From contig DESG01000176.1 in assembly GCA_002361175.1 (NCBI GenBank), forward strand, positions 8,523-28,257: a DNA stretch of 19,735 nt. Direction: 5' to 3'. Below, in pieces: positions 14,245 to 19,735 of this stretch; within the stretch, counting starts at the first letter, position 1, and every line of letters starts with the position of its first letter. The notes beneath the pieces were generated by a model, which had not been told where the DNA came from, did not search any database, and worked only from the letters and a program-made list of their open reading frames with translations. The translations under genes and the position numbers were made by a program. Source of the DNA: Lachnoclostridium sp. UBA3320 (GTDB lineage: Bacteria; Bacillota; Clostridia; Lachnospirales; Lachnospiraceae).

Positions 14245-15092
14245 TTATAGCGTGCAAACCTCACCATATACCTCAACTTCAACATCCATAGTCTTAGTCA
14301 AGTTCTGTACTTTTATATCATCTTTAGTTGCCTCAACAGCAAGCTTTTGCCCTTTCCAAATAATTGTATAAGACAATTTCTCCCATTCATCAGGAAGTGC
14401 TGGACATATCCTTAACTTGCCGTCAAGCATACGCACACCGCCAAAGCCATAAACTATACACTCCCATACGCCTCCGAATGATGCTGCATATATGCCGGCA
14501 TTGGAAGAGCCCATAAAAGTCCCTAGGTCAATCATGGATGCTTTCTTAAACAAGTCATATGCCATTTTCTTCTCGCCCATATCAGATGCCAGTACAGAGT
14601 GTGTTGACAGCGAAAGGGAAGAATCATGCAGGGTTCTCTTTTCGTAGTATTCCCATGATGCCTTTTTAACTTCTTGTGAGAACTCATTTTCTAACAGGAA
14701 AAACAGTACAAGGCAGTCAGCCTGTTTTGATACCTGTATTTGGTTAATCTGCTCTAAGTTATAATCACGTGTGATTCCACCCACATGTTCTTGCTTTTTA
14801 TATTTATCAAGGTCAATATCTTTACAGTTTAAGTAGCGGTCATCCTGCGGAAGTACATTATCACTGTTTGGCACAGGCAAAAAGATTTTATTACATCTTC
14901 ATCAAACTTATTAAAAGTTCCTGCAATAAACATTCCTCTAGTTTCATGCAGATAGTGCTCCTCTGTTGCACTCCTTAAACCAAGATAGCCATTACCAAGA
15001 CTCATAATTGCTTCACATTTGCCTAAAGTTTCTGGATTAAAAGAATCCTCTGCAATAATCCAGTCTGTAATTTTACTGTAATTTATTCCCAT
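14245..15092 (-). pseudogene. GH65 glycoside phosphorylase gene with large internal out-of-frame deletion
   Basis: The first 68 or so codons from the ATG at 15092 (AGGTGG upstream) encode the true N-terminus of a GH65 enzyme: FNPETLGKCEAIMSLGNGYLGLRSA, then HYLHETRGMFIAGTFNKFDEDV. The sequence then jumps, one frame off, to the C-terminal part (14880-14245): LPQDDRYLNCKDIDLDKYK, DYNLEQINQIQVSKQAD, HSVLASDMGEKKMAYDLFKKASMIDL, NAGIYAASFGGVWECIVYGFGG and the C-terminal beta domain. GH65 phosphorylases (maltose, kojibiose, nigerose types) have about 750 residues; only about 280 remain, so some 470, including the catalytic acid region, are gone. Reading on from the N-terminal frame meets a stop at 14829. 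It follows the GH3 gene by 44 nt. Confidence 0.88.
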
Positions 15093-15136
15093 AAGATTAT
15101 TTTCCACCTTTCTTCATTTTCATTTGAAACGCAATG

Positions 15137-16846
15137 TTAAAACTTAGCTCCCCATATACCACAGAATGGGTCTACAGGGTTTTTACCCTTAAATTCTGAC
15201 CTTCCCATAATTTTATCTATTACCTGTGCAACAACTTCCTCATTTGGTGTATAAGCATTTATAAATGTCTTAACCATAGGTGCATCAACCAAGTGATATG
15301 GGTTTGCAATAGATATAAACATTGCAGGCACATCGTTGATAAACCAAGGTGCATCAGCAGCCATAAGATGTACCCAATCAATTCTTCTGACAGATTGATT
15401 GCTTGCAGTGTCAATACATGCAACATAAATTGCTAAGTCAAATTTACTCTTTATATCAGCAACGCCGCCTTCAAACATCTCATAAAAATCAGGTTTAGAG
15501 TAATCAAACAGTGAAACCTCAAAGCCTTCTTTTTCAAGAAGTTCTTTTACTTTGCCAGAAGCTCCCTCTCCGTCTTTAAATCCGCCGCCTACACGGTCTT
15601 CAAGCAGATACAGACGTATTCTCTTATATTTTTCTGGTGAAATTGGCAAGAGGTTCTGTGTATCTTTTACAAGTGTAACACTTTCGTCTGCACATTCATT
15701 TGTCCATGCTTTGTGTTCATCACATGCAACACACGCAAGTGCATCCTCACCAGGTACAAGAGTGCCATTTGCCTTTGCAGTGTGCAAGTTCATAGCAGCT
15801 TTCATAGCAAGAATTCTTGTACATGCTTCGTCTACTCTCTCTTTTGAAAGGCGTCCATCTGCAATAGCATTACGCACTGCCTGATAATCTTCACGTATAT
15901 CTTTGTTAAAGAGAATCATGTCACATCCTGCTGCCAGAGCTTTTGGCACTGCGTCAGCTCTTCTCATAGGCGTGTTAAAGCCAATCATAGGTGTTGCATC
16001 TGTAACAATCATGCCATTAAAGCCAAGTTTCCCTCTTAAAAGACCACCAAGAATCTCCTTAGAAAGAGTTGCTGGAAGTATATCTTCATCTTTTAACTCT
16101 GGATTAAAGTGTTTGCTGTATGCGGGCTGTAATATATGTCCCACCATAATTGACAGTGTTCCTGCATTGACTACTTCCTGCCATATAGTACCATAAGTTT
16201 TGTCGTATTCTTCTACAGACAGGCTATTTACGGAACTTACAAGGTGTTGGTCTCTCTCGTCTACGCCATCACCAGGGAAATGTTTTACAGCAGCAGCTAC
16301 ACCATACTCTTTTAGTCCCTTAAGCTGCTCTTTTACAAAGCTTATAACTGTCTCTTGGTCACTTCCAAAGGTGCGCACATTAGTAATAGGGTTGCGAAAA
16401 TTCATGTCCAAGTCACATATAGGTGAAAATGCCCAGTTACACCCTACAGCCTGTGCCTCTTTTCCTGCAATAGCACCAAGGCGGTATGCATTGACAGGAT
16501 TAGCTGATGCTGCTACTCCCATAGGTCTTGAAAAATAAGTACCATCTGCGCATATGCCGTTGCCGCCTGACTCAAGGTTTGCACCAAAGAGAAGTGGTAT
16601 TTTGGATGTGTCCTGTATAAGCCTGTGAGTCTTTTGTACATCTTTTGCTGGCATAGGGCGGTAAAGCATTGCACCAGGTTTAAATTCGTCAATAAATCCT
16701 TTCAGATATTCCTCTTCAGTATTGCCTCCTATAGGACAAAACATCTGCCCTATTTTCTCTTCATCGCTCATTGATGTAAGTGTCTCTTCTACCCATTTTA
16801 TCTGGTCATCATCCAGATAAAATGGATTTGCCTTTAAATCTACCAT
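15137..16846 (-). CDS. Glycoside hydrolase family 3 protein (beta-N-acetylglucosaminidase-like)
   Basis: The 569-residue product has a GH3 (alpha/beta)8 domain at about 20-350 and a second alpha/beta domain to the end. KHFPGDGVDERDQH (188-201) carries the NagZ-type His/Asp loop as D199-x-H201, though the usual KHFPGHG is KHFPGDG. The nucleophile is D283 in GFNGMIVTDATPMIG. No signal peptide is seen, so it acts inside the cell. The start is ATG 16846 (MVDLKANPFY), with GGAGG 7 nt upstream; an ATG two codons earlier is only 1 nt from that site. It lies 20 nt after the rhamnosidase gene in the same transcript. The substrate is uncertain: NagZ-like (GlcNAc) or another beta-glycoside. Confidence 0.88.
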   Translation of the reverse strand: MVDLKANPFYLDDDQIKWVEETLTSMSDEEKIGQMFCPIGGNTEEEYLKGFIDEFKPGAMLYRPMPAKDVQKTHRLIQDTSKIPLLFGANLESGGNGICADGTYFSRPMGVAASANPVNAYRLGAIAGKEAQAVGCNWAFSPICDLDMNFRNPITNVRTFGSDQETVISFVKEQLKGLKEYGVAAAVKHFPGDGVDERDQHLVSSVNSLSVEEYDKTYGTIWQEVVNAGTLSIMVGHILQPAYSKHFNPELKDEDILPATLSKEILGGLLRGKLGFNGMIVTDATPMIGFNTPMRRADAVPKALAAGCDMILFNKDIREDYQAVRNAIADGRLSKERVDEACTRILAMKAAMNLHTAKANGTLVPGEDALACVACDEHKAWTNECADESVTLVKDTQNLLPISPEKYKRIRLYLLEDRVGGGFKDGEGASGKVKELLEKEGFEVSLFDYSKPDFYEMFEGGVADIKSKFDLAIYVACIDTASNQSVRRIDWVHLMAADAPWFINDVPAMFISIANPYHLVDAPMVKTFINAYTPNEEVVAQVIDKIMGRSEFKGKNPVDPFCGIWGAKF

Positions 16847-16866
16847 TTTCATTCCTCCAAGTCTTA

Positions 16867-19656
16867 TTATTCTACTATTAAATCTGCCAGTTCCGTAATT
16901 GCCTGTTCAAGTTTATCTGGCTCAAATGGAAGATACCCCATATGGCTGATATCATCAAGTGAATTAGTTCCCATATCAGGGTCGCCAGAAGCTGCAATTC
17001 CTGCAATAGCAGGTGCATACTTAGCAAGAACCTCTATTGCCTTTTTATCATGGGCAATTCTTTCAAGCCTTGTATTTCTGTTGTATGGCTTTCTAAAGTC
17101 TGTTTCTGGCTCATAGTCATATTCATATTTTCCAGATTTAAGCTCTATGGTCTTTTCCTTATATCCTGGAAGCTCTACACTTGCCTCACAGTTAAATGGA
17201 ATCTCTAATTCAACATGCATTTTTCCGTCACTGCATATTTCATAGTTGCACACATACTTTCCAGATGCAGAGTTAAAGCTGCACTCTATCTTACGCAGGC
17301 GTATATCTGGATGCGGTGCGATTACTGCACGTGCAAATCCAGGCTCTATTGGTCTGATTCCTGCCGCATATGCGTAAACAAACTCCATTACAGAACCATA
17401 TGAATAGTGGTTAAGTGAGTTCATGCCTGTATCGCTTATTACCCCATCTTCACCTACAGAATTCCATCTCTCCCAGATAGTAGTTGCACCCATATTTACT
17501 TCAAACAGCCAGCCAGGATAAGTTTCTTTTAATAAGAAATCATATGCAGTTTCATACATTCCTGCCTCGCCCATAACAGTGCACAAAAGTGGTGCACCGA
17601 CAAAGCCGCCTTTAATTTGGTACATATCCTTTTTAAGCCTTGTTTTAAACTGCTCTATAAGCTTTTCTTTGTCATGGTATATGCCAAATTTAAGCGCAAT
17701 TACATAGGCTGCCTGTGTATCAATGGCAAGTCTGCCAGACGGTGTAAAAAACTCGTCAAATATAGCTTTCTTAATCTCTCCCTCAAGTCTTGAGTAACGT
17801 GCAGCGTCCTCCTCTTTACCAAGGCGCATAGCTGCCTGTTTTACAATCTGCACAGAACGGTAATAATAGACAGAAGATATATAATTATCATCTGTGCTTC
17901 CCTTAAAGCTTGTCGGTGTCATACCGTCAAGCGCAAGCCAGTCGCCAAATGTATCAGCAAAGTCAAACATATAGTTCCTGCCGCCAGTTGCCTCATCATT
18001 CCTGTCAATATAATCTACCCAGTCCTTCATCATAGGATAAGCATACTCTAGTTCATCAAGGCTTGCATAATACTCAAACATAGTTTCTGGCACAAATGTT
18101 GCAACATCACCCCATACACTTCCTGCACTCTCTTTATGCCCCATATTCGGTACAAAGTTTGGCATTGCACCGTCAAGGTGCTTCTGCTCATCACGCAAGT
18201 CTTTAAGGAACTTGTGGAAAAATGCAAGAGTATCCACATGATAGCTTGCTGTAGGTGCAAATACTTGTGCATCACCTGTCCAGCCAAGACGCTCACTTCT
18301 CTGCGGGCAGTCTGTAGGCATATCAATAAAATTGGATTTAAGTCCCCACAGTGTGTTTTCGTAAAGACGATTCACTTTTTCGTTGGAAGTTTTGATATAT
18401 CCTGTCCTTTCAACAGCAGAATACAGTGCTTTGCCAGTAAAGGCTTCCTTTTTACACTCCCCTTGCCATCCTGTTACTCTTATATAACGGAATCCAAAGA
18501 ATGTAAAATGCGGGCGTACCTTTTTCTTTGTGCCATCACAAATATAAGTAAACTTAGACTCAGCATCTCTGTAATTGCCATGATAAAAATTTCCGCCTTG
18601 TAAAATTTCTGCGCACTCAAATACAATCTTTGTGCCTTTTTTAAAATCTGCATCAAACTCCACAAAACCAGCAAAATTCTGTCCAAAGTCAAGCACAGTT
18701 TCACCTGCTGGCGTTTTTAAAACTTCCTTTACAGATATATCTTCCATAGCACGTACTGGAAGACTTAGGCGGTCTACAAGATGGCTTTTGGCAAGGTTCT
18801 TTGTAGCATCATCTTCTTCTGGCGCTATAATTACGTCCACTTTTTTCCAAGGGTTTTCTTTGTCAGCCCAGAGAAGTTCATTGTAAATTTCACCATCATA
18901 AATGCCAGAATCTTCTACAAGTGAGCCTTTGTATTCCCAAGTTTCATCTGTGTAGATAACTTCCTTTGTGCCATCTTCATATTCAATATGTATTTCAGCA
19001 ATAGCTGCCATACGGCTTCCGAAATTATTTTTCTTTAATTCAAGCCCGAAAAGCCCCATATACCAGCCTTTGCCAAGCATAATACCTATAGTATTGCTTC
19101 CTGTACACAGGCTGTCAAGTGGATATGTGATTACCTGTATAGATGTTTCATACTCTGTCACATAAGGCGCAAGGTATTCATCTCCAACCTTTTCACCATT
19201 TAAATACAGTTCAAACAGTCCCACGCCAGTACCATAAAACCTTGCCTTTTTAACAGGTTTTGCAATATCTATGGTCTTTTTCAGGAGTGGATGGAAAGTA
19301 TCTTCCTTATTTGCTGCAATCCATGAAGCATCCCATGCCTCTCCCATCTTTCCTGTTTCAAAGCACACAGTGTCGCTTACTGCGCTGTCCCCTTTATCAC
19401 CAGTTACTTTTACACGACAGTAATAAGCTGTCCTTGGCTCTAGTGCAATTTCTAGTTTTTCTCCATGCTGCCTAAGGTCTTTGCCGCCTTTTGTGTAAAA
19501 CACTGTACCAAAACTGCTGTCGGTACTTACTTCTATCAATGCATCTGTCTGTTTCCCACTGTCTGTATCTGTAACTTTCCATGAACAGATTACATAATCC
19601 ATATAAAATCCAAGCGGGTTAGTGATGCCATTGATTTTTACATCAGTAATTTTCAT
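16867..19656 (-). CDS. Alpha-L-rhamnosidase, GH78
   Basis: Hydrolyses terminal alpha-L-rhamnose from plant glycosides or polysaccharides. The 929-residue product has the GH78 layout: N-terminal beta domains (1-105 fibronectin-like, about 108-300 carbohydrate-binding with WIAANKEDTFHPLLKK), a further beta domain (to about 415), an (alpha/alpha)6 catalytic domain (about 420-760) and a C-terminal beta domain (about 765-850). The catalytic acid is probably E455 in DCPQRSERLGWTGD and the base E729 in TTIWERW. An extra helical tail (about 855-929) follows. No signal peptide is present, so it is cytoplasmic and would act on imported glycosides. The ATG at 19656 has AAAGGGGAG about 8 nt upstream. It leads the transcript with the GH3 gene. 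Confidence 0.95.
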   Translation of the reverse strand: MKITDVKINGITNPLGFYMDYVICSWKVTDTDSGKQTDALIEVSTDSSFGTVFYTKGGKDLRQHGEKLEIALEPRTAYYCRVKVTGDKGDSAVSDTVCFETGKMGEAWDASWIAANKEDTFHPLLKKTIDIAKPVKKARFYGTGVGLFELYLNGEKVGDEYLAPYVTEYETSIQVITYPLDSLCTGSNTIGIMLGKGWYMGLFGLELKKNNFGSRMAAIAEIHIEYEDGTKEVIYTDETWEYKGSLVEDSGIYDGEIYNELLWADKENPWKKVDVIIAPEEDDATKNLAKSHLVDRLSLPVRAMEDISVKEVLKTPAGETVLDFGQNFAGFVEFDADFKKGTKIVFECAEILQGGNFYHGNYRDAESKFTYICDGTKKKVRPHFTFFGFRYIRVTGWQGECKKEAFTGKALYSAVERTGYIKTSNEKVNRLYENTLWGLKSNFIDMPTDCPQRSERLGWTGDAQVFAPTASYHVDTLAFFHKFLKDLRDEQKHLDGAMPNFVPNMGHKESAGSVWGDVATFVPETMFEYYASLDELEYAYPMMKDWVDYIDRNDEATGGRNYMFDFADTFGDWLALDGMTPTSFKGSTDDNYISSVYYYRSVQIVKQAAMRLGKEEDAARYSRLEGEIKKAIFDEFFTPSGRLAIDTQAAYVIALKFGIYHDKEKLIEQFKTRLKKDMYQIKGGFVGAPLLCTVMGEAGMYETAYDFLLKETYPGWLFEVNMGATTIWERWNSVGEDGVISDTGMNSLNHYSYGSVMEFVYAYAAGIRPIEPGFARAVIAPHPDIRLRKIECSFNSASGKYVCNYEICSDGKMHVELEIPFNCEASVELPGYKEKTIELKSGKYEYDYEPETDFRKPYNRNTRLERIAHDKKAIEVLAKYAPAIAGIAASGDPDMGTNSLDDISHMGYLPFEPDKLEQAITELADLIVE

Positions 19657-19685
19657 TAAAAATCTCCCCTTTCCAGATAATACTT

Positions 19686-19714
19686 ATTATATCATTTACT
19701 GTTATTATTTTACA
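19686..19714 (-). promoter_or_regulatory. Probable promoter of the rhamnosidase operon
   Basis: Minus strand consensus -10 TATAAT (19686-19691) with a poor -35 TGTAAA (19709-19714, 17-bp spacer). The weak -35 suggests activator dependence. No clear cre site was seen in the 79 bases available. Confidence 0.45.
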
Positions 19715-19735
19715 TTGTACCAAGCCGCTAACGCG

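Noticed and set aside
18136..18603. 155-codon plus-strand frame opposite the rhamnosidase gene
   Set aside because: Antisense to a conserved catalytic domain, no start signal, Cys/Ile-rich nonsense composition.

Overview
The window is low-GC DNA from an anaerobic Firmicute, most likely a Lachnospiraceae-type gut clostridium. This is inferred from the AT-rich base composition, strong AGGAGG-like ribosome binding sites, sigma-A-type promoters, a SleB-like wall hydrolase, an FMN riboswitch over a Bacillus/Clostridium-type rib operon, split ThrE-type exporter genes, and an Rpn-like nuclease remnant of a kind common in Lachnospiraceae. Most genes lie on the minus strand. No rRNA, tRNA, CRISPR array or intact insertion sequence was seen.

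Layout from left to right. At 1-222 is the start of a secreted or lipid-anchored protein with a Thr/Pro-rich linker, cut by the window edge. Threonine synthase (thrC, 313-1800) and a secreted SleB-family wall hydrolase (2027-2674) follow. Divergent from sleB is a plus-strand gene (2874-3668) whose product has two AP2-like DNA-binding domains around a degenerate HNH-like core; a long imperfect palindrome follows it. Next is a doubly deleted remnant of an Rpn/PD-(D/E)XK nuclease-like gene (3794-4453).

The core of the window is a minus-strand riboflavin operon. A promoter (8991-9019), FMN riboswitch (about 8840-8971) and riboswitch terminator (8782-8807) are followed by ribD, ribE, ribBA, ribH and a YqeG-type HAD phosphatase, ending at a bidirectional terminator (4669-4706). 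The genes encode GTP cyclohydrolase II, DHBP synthase, the deaminase/reductase, lumazine synthase and riboflavin synthase. The only step without a dedicated gene is dephosphorylation of the ribitylamino-pyrimidine phosphate, and the co-transcribed HAD phosphatase is a candidate for it.

Upstream of the riboswitch is a MATE transporter (9011-10354) divergent from a LysR regulator (10498-11397), with a symmetrical operator/promoter region between them. After lysR comes an AbrB/PIN toxin-antitoxin module (11499-12166) with two abutting 19-bp palindromes over its promoter. It is flanked by two copies of a 25-bp piece of the lysR 3' end, a trace of recombination.

The right part is again minus strand: a beta-carbonic anhydrase with its own promoter, the two overlapping genes of a ThrE-type threonine/serine exporter, and a glycosidase cluster of GH78 alpha-L-rhamnosidase, a GH3 enzyme, and a GH65 phosphorylase gene that has lost its catalytic middle by an out-of-frame deletion. 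The cluster suggests use of rhamnose-containing plant glycosides, with the phosphorylase now dead.
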